Shown here one piece after another: positions 47,220 through 58,082 of a stretch of 64,000 bases of DNA. Origin of the DNA: Crotalaria pallida. Lineage: Eukaryota > Streptophyta > Magnoliopsida > Fabales > Fabaceae. Both the position numbers and the translations under genes were made by a program. The number at the start of each line of letters is the position of its first letter. Position 1 is the stretch's first letter. The stretch covers positions 141,636,501-141,700,500 of the forward strand of contig CM075651.1 of assembly GCA_037953625.1 (NCBI GenBank), in the 5' to 3' direction. Below the pieces are notes generated by a model. The model ran no database searches. It was not told the origin of the DNA and worked only from the letters and a program-made list of their open reading frames with translations.

Positions 47220-50200
47220 TTTGAAAATGTTGAAGAAGATCTTGGAGCCGTTGGATTAGAATGTTAAATTAAAACCGTTAGATAAGTAACTTGACCGTTA
47301 CTTAAACCAAGAGAAGTTGGAGGATGATAGCATGGCCAAAACGACGTGTCCACGTGTGCATTCCGTAACAGGAGACTGACAGCACCAAACGCCAGGGACG
47401 AACTTGATGGACGGGCTGCAATCTCAGGGACTAAATTGATGTTTCGAAAAAGTCAGGGACTAACTTGATCGATGGTCGCAAAGTCAGGGACCAATCTGAC
47501 TAATTACTCAAAGAAAAACGAACCCACTAATTTACTGGACAGAGAGAGAAGGCGGCGACAGAGACTGCGATGGAGAAGAGAGAAGGCTCAACCCACGACG
47601 GTGAAGAGAAGAGAGAAGAGAAGAGATATTATCGCGATAGTAGAGAGAAGAGAAGACGCCGACAGTGAAGAGAGAATGCGCTGACGGTGAAGAGAGGTGG
47701 TTGCGCCGGTGGTGCAGAGGAACCGAGCCGCCGTCGGGGTGAAGAGGTTGTGCAGTTTATGATTTAGGGTTAGGGAAATGGGGGCAGTTCACTATTCACG
47801 AATAAGGCTTAGTATGGGAAATGAGAAATGGGCTTACTATGGGAAATGGGCTTACTAATAGTAGCTGACTGTTTTATGTATTCAGTCCGGTCCGGTCCAA
47901 ACGGTCTAAAAAATGGTGAGACCGTGGACCGGACCATGCACAAGTGGTCTTAAAATTTTGAGACCGGACCGGACCGTGAGACCAGACCAGACTGCTTTTT
48001 TCGGTCCGGTCCGGTCCGATCCGACTGGTCTCGCGGTCTCAGACCGGATCACTTACACCCCTAACGCTAACAACACGAGCATATGGAATCTTTAAGGTGG
48101 AAGGGGGACTAATGACGTACACAACGTACATGATGAAAAAATGAATGTATGGAGGTGTTTGGGGGGGGGAGCGGTAATAGAATGGAACATACAAACAATA
48201 GAAGTAGAACGGAGCTGTAAAAGAATGAGGTATTTCCTAAAGGGATGAAGGGAGATATTTCCTAAAAGAATGAGGTATTTCCTAAAGACTGAGGCTACGT
48301 GGTTTTAACCTTTTTTTTTTTAATCATATCCAGCGATGGACTTCGATGGTGGTGGCATGTGAAAGATTTGTATGAGTACATTGCATGAGAATACCTACTA
48401 TGGCATGGGAAGAAAAACAATTTAGACTTATTGTAACTTTGGTTAGGTCTTTTGTCTGATTAGATGCTGAAACTATGAAGATGTCCAAGTTTGATGTTGG
48501 ATGGATAGTAATTTTGACAACTTCCAAGCAAAATGTGGATAGAGTTATAGAAGTTAAGATTGAAGAAAAGATATACTCTATCAAGATAATGGGAGAGACA
48601 CAAGCGTGTCAGTTAAAAAACATAAACCAACAAAGGTCCAAAGAGGATGGTATAGAGACAGAGATAGATTAAGAAAACTTATTTTTTGAATTCGAGGATA
48701 GGTGCTATAGGGAGTACCAGTAGGAGATGCTCTGAGAGGAAGATGATGATGAGATGACATTCACTTGTGACTTGGAAATTTCAAAAATAAAAAATGCATT
48801 TAAAGGAACTCTTGATTGTGTGTTGGAAGAAGGAGAAATTGCACAAGTCCAGAGAAGAATGAATGATGAGTGTGACGGCTGTGAAGAAAACAATGAGGGA
48901 TGAATGTGGGAAGTAGGAAAAGTAATGGCTGTGAGAACAACGAAGAGTCGCATGGAAAGGGTGGTGATTCAAGTATTTCAAATGGACCAAATCAAGAAAC
49001 AATAGAGAATATTGAAGAAGAATTGGGCTGGGCCTTTGAGGCAGCAAGCAATTGTCTTAAAGTCCTTGAGGAAAATGCATCTCAAGAATTATTAAAGGAC
49101 CCTAGTCTTTTAGGCCCAATTTGGAGGATAGAACCGCGATGGGTGTCACCAATGATGGGGTGTCTATAAGCAATGGTCAACATTTTTTAGAGTGAGGGAC
49201 AACCGGTCCTAAGTGGTACATATGCATCAAGTAGGACAATGATTGAAGAAAGTGAGTATGAGGTCAATGATTGTGCAAGGGGAACCTTGTCAGTAATGGG
49301 AAAAATAAGAAATATAAAGAGTGAGAAAGAAGACAATGTTCAGAATACTGAGATGCAGGCCAACGATAACAAGTAAATGGATATGTTGTTCTCAACACAC
49401 ACAACGAAAGGATTTGAAGCTGAAGGGGATGTTGCCTACGTGACCCTGAATATATATATAAAAAAGGAAGAATAGAAAGAATAACAAGAGTGGAAGAAAG
49501 TAGAGAAGTTTACTTCCAATCGGATTTAGGAAGATGCAAAAAACATCAAAAAATAAAAAGAAGGCGAGGGGTACACGAGAGCCAATAATAGAAGAGATCG
49601 AAAAGGTGGAAGACATTAATAGTTCCTAATCAAATCGCCAGTTGGAGAGTGCCTTGAACTCTGGGGATCGAGTGGCAAATGCAAAAAGTGCTATGGAGTA
49701 TACGTAAAGAGTTGGGGGTCTAGAGCGTGGAAGGAGATGAGACAGTGGTTAGGATGTTAACAGAAATAGAAATCAAAGAGATGGGAATTGAAGTTCAGAC
49801 GAAGGAGATAGAGGAGGAAGTCACGAACAATGATGGGTTGAAGTTAGAAGGGGGGAATGTGGAATTAAAATGAAGATCATCACTTTAAATGTACATGGTT
49901 TGGGAGGTGGGGCATAAAGAAAGGAAATACACACAATACTTGGAGATTCAAGAGGGGTTGAAGAGAAAGATTTTAGACCATTGTCCAGTTTGTTGGAAAA
50001 TCGGATGATTGATTAGGGACCGAAGCCTTTTAGGGTCCTGAATGCATGGTTTATTGGTAACAACTTTATAAAGAAAGTGGAAAAATTTTGGGCAGAAACA
50101 CAGGTGATTGGCTGGAGTATGTTCATCCTCAAAGAAAAGTTAAAAAGGATGAAAGAATCGTTGCGAGTAATTAATAGAGATTGCTTTGGTAGTATTGACA

Positions 50201-50631
50201 GGCGCATTGAGAAGGTTGTTGATATAATTAATGTAATAGATCTAAAGGGTGAGATTTTTGTTTTGGAAGAAGGTGAAATTCTTCAAAGTACATCTGCATG
50301 GACTGATTTTTGGAAGGCAACACTCATGAAAAATAATCTTGTGTTCCAAAACTCAAGGGCTAAATGGATTCAAGAAGGGGACTCAAACTCCAGATATTTT
50401 CATGTTCTTCTCAAAGTAAATAGGAGAATTTTAAATCTTCAAATCATTGTTGTGAAGAGCCAACTTTTGAAAGATGTTAAGGAGACAAAAGAAGGAATTA
50501 AGCATTTTGTCGTGGGTCCTCGCCATTGTCAATTGATTTCGAATAGAGTAACATGTTACTGTGTTCACAATACTCGAAAAACATTTTGCCCATTGACGAG
50601 AATCTCGAAATAGGCTATTTAAAGAAATTAT

Positions 50632-51190
50632 TGAGTAGCTCGGTCCATCATACAATCCCCACAGACGGCACTAGTGTGGTGTATTAATATTGTCGAGTGT
50701 GAGTGAACACATGAGCAAATTGGTTATTGAATATACCACGATATATTTTCGGGGTTGTTGTACCTGGCGGGGGTAACCCGGTCCTACGTATCCCCAGTGA
50801 AAAGGGAATTAAGGCACACATAGTTCTTAGTAGAAGGGTTGAGAGAACATACTAGAGTGTACTCAACATATTTTGATGCATACCATGTAGACTTTATGCT
50901 TCTGACTAACCCTTGTGATAAGCATTGTACTGATAGGGGGAAGTAGGCAAACAAGAGAGCGCGATTATGGAGAATATTCCTCGTCAATTATGGTGAGGTG
51001 TTATGGGCATGGTAAGTAATGATGGCTATTTCCACGATTCCCGCCTCGAAGAGAAAGGATATGAGCATATTCTACCGTGTCATTAGTAGATGCTGGTCAA
51101 GCGTAATTATAGTGACCAAGAATCATGGAATGATTAGGGGACGATAGTCGTCTTTGTGAATTCGGCTTGACTAGTCAATTTTAGTCCATT
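50632..51190. other. Unassigned, less AT-rich block
   Basis: A roughly 550-bp block of near-balanced composition (GGCGGGGGTAACCCGGTCC near 50767) that follows the LINE break. It has no long frame and no recognised domain or ends. It may be a non-coding part of a retrotransposon. Confidence 0.3.
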
Positions 51191-51329
51191 ACACCAACAC
51201 ACACACGCACACACATATAAGTTTAAAAACAGATTTTATTTTAAATAATGGAAGGAGTATGTTAACATTTTTTTCATGTGGAATTCTTAATACTTCCTTC
51301 AACCAAAAGAATTGTTCATGTAGTTTTTT

Positions 51330-51510
51330 TTTTCACCCGATTTCTCAAGTACTACGTATGTACACTCGGATCTAACCTGGTTCACATGTCGGCTTTATGA
51401 CAAGTGAGTCTCCTACCATACATTTTCTGCATTTACGAGGAATCGAACTCGAGATATTGCTTAAGTAAGACAGAAACATTTAGCACTAGTCCAAATCCAT
51501 GTTAGTTTTT
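51330..51510 (-). mobile_element. SINE, family F, second copy
   Basis: Aligns with 32405-32594 through TCTCCTACCATACATTTTCTGC and GAATCGAACTCGAGA-type segments. Older and more divergent. Confidence 0.65.
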
Positions 51511-51643
51511 TTTCTTTCTCTTTTGATCTATATGTATGGTTTTCTTTACAAACTCAACGTATAATTAATATTATTTTCTTCAACTATACTTTTTTTTATA
51601 AGTAAATATATTTTTTTTAATTGAAAAAGGAAAAAAAATCATC

Positions 51644-51720
51644 CCTAAGATTTTAATCCGGGTTCTAACACTCTAGATCTCGCAGCTAAGTTTTACCAAT
51701 TGAACTAACCCTCTATATTC
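51644..51720 (-). mobile_element. tRNA-like SINE head fragment
   Basis: The minus strand shows a tRNA-like GGTTAGTTCAATTGGTAAAA start and a GGTTCGAAC-related B-box region around 51660-51672. Fragment without tail or duplication. Confidence 0.4.
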
Positions 51721-52433
51721 CAATTATATATTTATTTATTACAACATCTTTTTTACTTTCAATATATTTTTATTTTTTAATAATAATTATATAAAAATAA
51801 TATTGGCAAAATAATCTAAGTATTTATATAATTTAACCACTTTTTAAAATCTATCCATCACTTACATGAACAATACTTTTACATAAGAAGAGTTATAATG
51901 TTAGTTTTCCATACTCACATTAGAGTCGACAAAAAAGCCTAACTCGGTCGGGCCTACTCGAATAATCCTGATTTTAAAACGGACTTAGACTCTTAAAACA
52001 TAGTCTAAATAGATTCTGGGCTTTTTAGCCCGAATCTTGAAACCCAAACAAGTCAAACTTTTAGACGGTCCGCTTAAAAAAGCTCGATTTAGTGTAAAAA
52101 GATGACTCGCATAAACTTACTAACATTCCCTTTAGAAAAAGTAAGATGACAAACTTTTCATAAAACAAATGGTTATTTCAAATTTGACCCTGTGGAACAC
52201 AGAAAACTAAAGTAGGAAGGGGTAAAAAAGCAAAGCAAAAAGGCGTGGACCCCTTCATCCCCATCTGTCGGTAACTCCCTCGAATTCCTCGCCTGTTTAA
52301 AAGCTACACACCATTCGAGGAAGCTAACCAATAGTCCAATACCCTCTCACCTCTCTTTTACTACCAGTACTATTTTTCTAATTAAATTTTCCCGATCATT
52401 TCAATAAAAAAATAAAATATAGAATAAATCAAT
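51721..52433. other. AT-rich spacer with a degenerate GGCCCGACCGAG block
   Basis: Positions 51930-52100 resemble a decayed hAT-type MITE (inverted GGCCTACTCG and AAGCTCGATTTAG-like sequences). The rest is spacer. Confidence 0.3.
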
Positions 52434-52435
52434 TA

Positions 52436-52709
52436 CTACATCCGTCTTTAATTATAAAGTCTTTTTTTTGAGATTCCATGTCCATTAAAAAAATATAATA
52501 ATTTAGTTAATTGTATTGAAAATATAAATTTTTGATATGTATTTTCAAAATTACCCCTATTAATATTATTGGGAATCTAAAAAGTGTTAAATAAATAGGA
52601 GTGTTTGTGAAAAAAAATAATTAATACTCATTGAAAATTGGTAAAGGGCCTTATAAATAAAGACAAAATAAAAGTGTTAAGAAGACCTTATAATTAGGGA
52701 CGGAGGGAG
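52436..52709. mobile_element. Stowaway MITE
   Basis: Ends CTACATCCGTCTTTAATTAT and the pairing AATTAGGGACGGAGGGAG, TA on both sides. Confidence 0.88.
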
Positions 52710-53126
52710 TACCATATGCTGAGAAGACTATTTTTTTTTTTTAAAAAAATAACATAACAGAGATCACTCATCCATTTTTATTTATCTCATTTTACAAACT
52801 CGCGCTTTTAAGAATTTTAATAAAGTAATTATATCTTTAGGTGACATACGGAGTACTATCTTTTTATCTTATTATTAATTTTTTTCATTATTTATATAAA
52901 TTAAAGACAAAGTTGAATCAAGATATGCTTCATCCATTCTTTTAACTATTACACGTAGATTAAGAAATGAGTAAATGATAGAAGAATTTAATATATTTTG
53001 ATTAAATTATCTCCATTTAATACTCCTTCCTGCTCAAGTTATAAGGAAATTTAACTAATTTTACGCTTATTAAGGAGGTTAGTTGATTATATTTAATTTT
53101 CTAAAATTTATAAAAGAATAGAGGTA

Positions 53127-53401
53127 CTTCCTTCATCCCTAAATATAAGACCATTTTGACACTTTTATTTTGTCCCTATTTATAAGACTCTTTGTCAATT
53201 TTCAATGATCATTAATTACTTTTTTTTTCCATAAACACCCATATTTATTTAACATTTTTTAGATTCCCAATAATATTAACAGGGGTATTTTTGAAAATAC
53301 ATATCAAAAGTTCACATTTCCAATACAATTAACTAAATTAATCAACTTCCTTAATGGACGTGAAATCTCCCAAAGGGTCTTATAATTAGGGACGGATGGA
53401 G
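53127..53401. mobile_element. Stowaway MITE
   Basis: Ends CTTCCTTCATCCCTAAATAT and the pairing AATTAGGGACGGATGGAG, TA on both sides. Confidence 0.87.
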
Positions 53402-53839
53402 TATTTTAGATTGTTAAAAAAAAAGAGGTATTTTAGGAAAGTTGTATTGGAAATGAAACAAAAATTAAATAAGATATCAATTTTCTAGGAATGTTTTAGG
53501 AAAGTTGCATTGTGAATGAAATAAAATTTAAGAAAGTTGGTTAGTTTTGCTTATATTTTTTAAAACAGTTTTGCTTATATTTTAAACCAAAAGAAATATG
53601 TTTTTTTTCTTATATTTCAAGCCGAAGAGAGTAACAGGATAGAGAATAATAATAAATGTATGAAGACTATATTGAAAAGAGATGAAGAAATGAGTAGTGA
53701 AAAAGGGAATGTAATAAATAAAAGTATGATTCGAAAAAGAAGTATAAATGAATATTAATTGTTTTACAATGAATATCAAATTTTGAAAAATACATAATAT
53801 ATGAGACAATGTAAAAAGGCTAAAAATACATAACTTATA

Positions 53840-54376
53840 CTCCCTCTGTCCCACAAGGATAGTTAAGAATGACAAATTTTTTTGTCCCAAATTATAGTTA
53901 AAATAATTACTCCCTCCGGTCTTTATTATAGGGCATACTTAATCGAATTACACATACCAAGGAAAATGGTTGGTTTTATGAATTCTATGAGAATATATTA
54001 TAACATTACAATTTTATCCCCTTAACTTTTCTTGGAAAATTCACACTCATTAATCAACAACAAAAAACACATAGATAGTCAAAGCATTTAATAAGGGTAA
54101 AAAAGAGAAAAATCAATAAAAGATGCATAGAAAATATAAAGTGACTTATAATTAAGACCAAGAAAACTTTTTAGAATGTGACCTATATATAGGACCGGAG
54201 GGAGTAATAAAAAGTTTAGAAATTATAAACTTTGAATTGTGATTGGTTGATCCATACAAAATGCATTAAATTAGTTGTTTGATAATTGGTTGATGTACTA
54301 GACAAACGATTAAATGCATGTCTCCTTAATTTTTTGACTTTTGAATATTTTAACCATCATTATGGGACGGAGGGAG
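53840..54376. mobile_element. Stowaway MITE (outer, interrupted)
   Basis: Starts CTCCCTCTGTCCCACAAGG, ends with the pairing TGGGACGGAGGGAG, TA on both sides. Split by the element at 53910-54204. Confidence 0.87.
53910..54204. mobile_element. Stowaway MITE (inner)
   Basis: Starts CTCCCTCCGGTCTTTATTAT, ends with the pairing AGGACCGGAGGGAG, TA at 53908-53909 and 54205-54206. Close relative of 24634-24927. Confidence 0.9.
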
Positions 54377-54666
54377 TATAAGATATATGGAGTACATGAA
54401 AATACTTCATATGATCTCAATAAAAAAATAATTTTAAACTCATTAAAAACATTAGCTGAGTGCATTTAATTTTTTCAAATTCATAAAAAAAAATATATTA
54501 CTGTAATTTAGAAAACTCATATTGAGAATGAAACAAAAAATAAATGATACAAGTCATACAACAACTTTATAAAAAAATTTTAATAATGATTGTGTTGGGA
54601 ATAAAAAAATTGATTAACTTTTGTTTATGTTTGATATTATTAATGAATTATTTTTTTTATTGATTA

Positions 54667-54936
54667 CTCCCTCTAGTCCTTATTATAAGAAAAATGGTGT
54701 ATACATATTTTGGTCCCATATGTAAGAAAAATTAACCAACTTTTTCTTCCCAATACAATTATTTCTAAAATGTTTATAGAAAGTAGTGATCTCATTTAAT
54801 TTTTGTCTAATTATCAATACAACTTTCCAAAAGTAGTCATAATTTGTATAATTTTGAGAAAATTAAATTCATTCAACTAACTTTCTTAATAAGTGTGATT
54901 TCGGTTATTTTTTCTCATGATAGGGACCGGAGGAAG
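54667..54936. mobile_element. Stowaway MITE
   Basis: Starts CTCCCTCTAGTCCTTATTAT, ends with the pairing ATAGGGACCGGAGGAAG, TA on both sides. Confidence 0.88.
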
Positions 54937-55065
54937 TATTATATTTGAAATCAAAAGAAGTAATAATTATTATTATTCATTCATAATTTCTAAATATAAA
55001 AATAAATAAGGTAAATGCTAACAAAAGGAGTATATTGTTGTAAAAAGATAGTATGATTTTTAAAA

Positions 55066-55239
55066 GGGTTTGCTTAACCTCAGCCTTGAGGGCTAAGGAT
55101 AAGAGGTTAAAAAAATAGAAAAAATGTATTGGAAACATAAATTTACTAAGTTCCAAGTCTTAAATCTTTAAGTTTTCAATGCAAAAATGTTTTATAAAGC
55201 CTCTTATCCTCAACCTTATGGACTGAGGTTAAGAAAATC
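55066..55239. mobile_element. 174-bp MITE, GGGTTTGCTTAAC family
   Basis: Inverted ends GGGTTTGCTTAACCTCAG and GATTTTCTTAACCTCAG. The exact direct repeat ATTTTTAAAA at 55056-55065 and 55240-55249 suggests a Mutator-type origin. Confidence 0.8.
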
Positions 55240-55249
55240 ATTTTTAAAA

Positions 55250-56644
55250 TTATAAAAAAAGTAATTAATACTTCCTTCAGCTTGAAATATAAGAAAAAAA
55301 ATACATTTCATTTGGTTTAAAATATAAGCAAAAATAACTAATTTTCTTAAATTTTATTTCATTTTCAATGTTACTTTCTTAAAATATACCTAAAAAATTG
55401 TTATCTCATTTAATTTTTGTTTCATTTTCAATATTACTTTATTAAAATAACTCTATTATTTTTATAAATTTGAGAAAATTAAATATAATTAACTAACATT
55501 CTTAATAGCCAAAAAATATATTTAAATTTACTTATATTGTAAACCAAAGGGTGTAATAATCACAGATTGTTTTTCTACTTCTAATAATCTTCACAAGCAT
55601 TAAGATCCACTGCACTATATTAAAACAAAAATTTCTTTAAATTTGACATACTGTATACTCGTCGATTAGTAGATAAACGTAGGGAGAGTAATAAATAGGG
55701 TTTCCTATTATCGGGCTACTCATAACTCAACCACTCCTCTGACTCACTTGTTAGTCTTGTTTTAAACTTTTGATTCCTTTTTCCTCTCAATAATTTAAAC
55801 ATCATTATGTCAATCTTTCTTGCTCAGTTTGTACCTTGTTTTCATATAATCTTACGGTCCACAATCAATGTTCCTATCTTTTTCTCAAACAATGAATGCT
55901 AAGCTATCATCTATTTGAGCTGAGGCTTCACGTAGATCCCCCCTTGGATGACACCATCACCTACATCATGCTCAATCTCACAATCTAATGGTCGGTCTCG
56001 TTTTGTGGATTTTTTGGTATAGTTGACCAGTGCTCTAATGGCATTAGTGTATTGGTTAAGGAATACATTAAAGAAAAACTTGCATTGAAAATTTAAGTCC
56101 ATTGATTTTTGAAATTTTAAATTCATCATTTCTCAAGATAAAACTATCTCTTTTATTTCCTTAACCAATTTCCTAAGGGCACTTTTTAGCATTTTTCTTA
56201 TTATTAAGAAAAAAAAACAAAGATTTGTGGAGTTTGATTTTATAAGCCTCAATTATCAGTGTTAAGTTTAAGATTCACGATATTACAGGAAACATATGTA
56301 AAACAGTACTCCTCCGTTCCATAGTGTTTCATGAAAATACCCCCGGCCCCTAATGCACTTATTATCATTTTCATCAACTAATACATCTTTTATTTTTAAA
56401 TATAAGTATTAGTTATAAAGTTTGTTTTGGTCCTTTTTATAAGTTTTTATTTCAATTTTTAATAGCAATAATTACTTATTTTCTCACATATATTTATATT
56501 CACATAATATGTTTTTGGAATCACAATAATAATTATATGAATAATTTTTAAAAAATATATCAAATATTATTAATTTCAATATCATTAACAATATTAACTA
56601 ATTTCGATCCACAAGAAAAGACACTTTGAATGCTTATATAAAAA
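55250..56644. other. Spacer with decayed Stowaway-like ends
   Basis: Stowaway-like half ends near 55268 and 56310 have no clear partners. No gene was recognised. Confidence 0.35.
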
Positions 56645-56658
56645 ACGAATGAAAGATA

Positions 56659-56853
56659 CCAACAAAGTCCAGCACAGTTGGTAGATAGCTGCTGGGTTCC
56701 TTAAGCATGATGTTAGGGGTTCGATTCCTGCCGTGGGTATGGAAAAGACTTTGTTGATAGAGGCAAAATCCACTTCGGCGATCTCTACGCCTTGGAGGGG
56801 ATTAGTCTTCGGCTGTCAGCTGGGTGATACCCTTGATGTACAACAAAAAAAAA
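56659..56853 (+). mobile_element. SINE, family A, best-preserved copy
   Basis: A tRNA-like head with a perfect pol III B box GGTTCGATTCC at 56718-56728 and an A-rich end. A 14-bp target duplication ACGAATGAAAGATA (56645-56658) recurs at 56854-56867 with one mismatch. Confidence 0.92.
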
Positions 56854-56869
56854 ACGGATGAAAGATATC

Positions 56870-57510
56870 ACTAAACAATCAATTCAAATTAAATGGAAAA
56901 TATAAAGGTCATGTTAACAAATTTTGCATTTTCAAGAAATTCAAAACATGGAAAATACCACATTTGAATTTTCAAAGTATTGAATGTACCATTTTCAATA
57001 CCATTTTCTACTCTTGGAGTGTGTTTGGTAAGACACAAAACTAGGTTATAAGTTTGTCAACGAGTTTATTGGATCATATAAAAGCTTTGAGCCATGTATG
57101 GCAAAATTAAATTTTTTAGAAAAGATCTATAATTATAAACTGTACAATATAATATGAGAAATCACTTGAAGTAACTTATATCATGACTTAAAAGTCGTCG
57201 ATATTTAACCTCTTTTTCATTATTTTACTCTTAATAAAATTGATCAGCAAGTTATACTACTAATTAAACACTTACGGTTCAATAAATTAATTTATCAACC
57301 TTCAATTCGCCCCGGACTTTCCGATCTTTACCTAATTTGCTTTTAACAACTTATTAGCATTGAATTTTTAACAAGACACTAATCAACGAACCTAAAAAAT
57401 GTGAAAAAAAAATTAGAACTACTCCTGCCAGCTATAGGTACAATGAACGGCTATACAGGGACATAAGATCAAGGCATCAACACGATATGTAGCAAATCCA
57501 ACGGTGGATA
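56870..57510. other. Spacer and likely distal promoter of MIR166
   Basis: Mostly non-repetitive sequence leading into the MIR166 locus. No coding evidence. Confidence 0.4.
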
Positions 57511-57639
57511 ATGAAAGAGCAAGAGAGAGATATGGGTTGGGGGTGCATGGATGGGGTCGTGGTCATTTCTGGAAGTGAGAACCAAGCTGGTAGGGTCCTA
57601 CCCCTGAAACCAATCCTTTTGTCTTTTTTAACGTTGCCT

Positions 57640-57790
57640 TCCCCCACTCCTCCTTTATTTATTTTTACTCTCTCTTCATTCTTCTCCCCCCACCCTCTCT
57701 CATACCATCATCATTCTCATTCACCCACTCATTATCATCACCACCCATATCTTCTCTCCCCCCTCTCTCTCAACCCCCCTCTTTCATAGG
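57640..57790 (+). promoter_or_regulatory. CT-rich leader of the MIR166 transcript
   Basis: A dense CT-rich tract follows an AT-rich TTTATTTATTTTTA that could act as TATA region near 57654. Such tracts are common in plant 5' leaders, so transcription may start at about 57660-57690. The 92-codon frame overlapping it is low complexity and unlikely to be translated. Confidence 0.4.
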
Positions 57791-57974
57791 CGAGACTCAT
57801 GGGGGATGATGAAGAGTTAAAACAGACCTAAGACTGTGCCACTCAATAAAACCAAATATTTTCTTCCCCATTTTTTCTTTTTTTAGAAAAGCTCTTAGCC
57901 AAAAAATAAAAAAATTTCTAAGCCTTGCCACCATGAAGAAGAAAAAGAATAACATTTGTTTAGGAAGCTTTGTT

Positions 57975-58082
57975 TTTTGAGGGGAATGTTGTCTGGCTCG
58001 AGGACCCTTTCATCCAGACCCATGGATTATGTGGTCAAGAAATGTATAGTGTCGTCGGACCAGGCTTCATTCCCCCCAATTA
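57975..58082 (+). ncRNA. MIR166: MIR166 precursor
   Basis: Two segments pair to form a plant miRNA hairpin. The 5' arm is GGGGAATGTTGTCTGGCTCG (with AGG following) and the 3' arm is TCGGACCAGGCTTCATTCCC (with C following). The 3' arm at 58055-58075 is the canonical 21-nt mature miR166, and the 5' arm at 57983-58003 is the usual star strand. The loop is about 50 nt. miR166 directs cleavage of class III HD-Zip mRNAs that control leaf polarity, meristem and vascular patterning. The locus lies in mostly repeat-free DNA, unlike the rest of the window, which suggests selection. Which family member it is cannot be said from sequence alone. Confidence 0.96.
58055..58075 (+). ncRNA. Mature miR166-3p
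   Basis: The 21-nt sequence begins TCGGACCAGG and ends ATTCCCC, the conserved miR166 form. It pairs with the 5' arm with the small mismatches typical of this family. Confidence 0.95.

Larger units (their letters stand above)
44334..47509. mobile_element. Mutator-like element (MULE) inside the hAT element
   Basis: Terminal inverted repeats of about 180 bp start GAGTAATTAGTCAGATTGGT. The direct repeat AAAGAAAAAC flanks it at 44324-44333 and 47510-47519, 9-10 bp as Mutator elements make. The arms are highly similar to each other, so insertion may be fairly recent. It carries a MuDR-type transposase remnant on the plus strand and a GRF zinc-finger gene on the minus strand, placed tail to tail. 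A telo-box-like AAACCCTAACCCTAA lies near 44786. Confidence 0.9.
43965..48063. mobile_element. 4.1-kb hAT-type element inserted in the LINE
   Basis: The perfect 8-bp target duplication ACGCTAAC at 43957-43964 and 48064-48071 frames ends reading TAGGGGTGTAACGG (left) and TAGGGGTGTAAGTG (right, inverted). Subterminal GGTCCGGTCCGG repeats crowd both ends. The left 130 bp is itself a fold with both termini, but only the outer pair has a target duplication. No hAT transposase was found. The interior has purine-rich gene-like DNA at 47520-47760 and is split by a MULE at 44334-47509. Confidence 0.87.
43650..50610 (+). pseudogene. L1-type LINE remnant, interrupted
   Basis: ORF1 begins with a plant LINE RRM domain: FFFANFLADCGNQDMW then GERFGFVRFSKVENIS, up to 43964. 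After the 4.1-kb hAT insertion it resumes at 48072 with decayed ORF1 sequence, including MSKFDVGWIVIL. ORF1 ends in a TGA overlapping the ATG of ORF2 at 49870 (ATGA). ORF2 opens MKIITLNVHGLGG, the start of the apurinic endonuclease. Most of that domain is deleted, and sequence resumes near GPKPFRVLNAWF and the linker before the RT (SRAKWIQEGDSNSRYFH). No RT active site remains and the 3' end is missing. Confidence 0.85.

Noticed and set aside
57511..57789. 92-codon frame upstream of MIR166
   Set aside because: Mostly Pro/Ser/His/Leu from a CT-rich leader; no domain. Better seen as part of the primary miRNA transcript.
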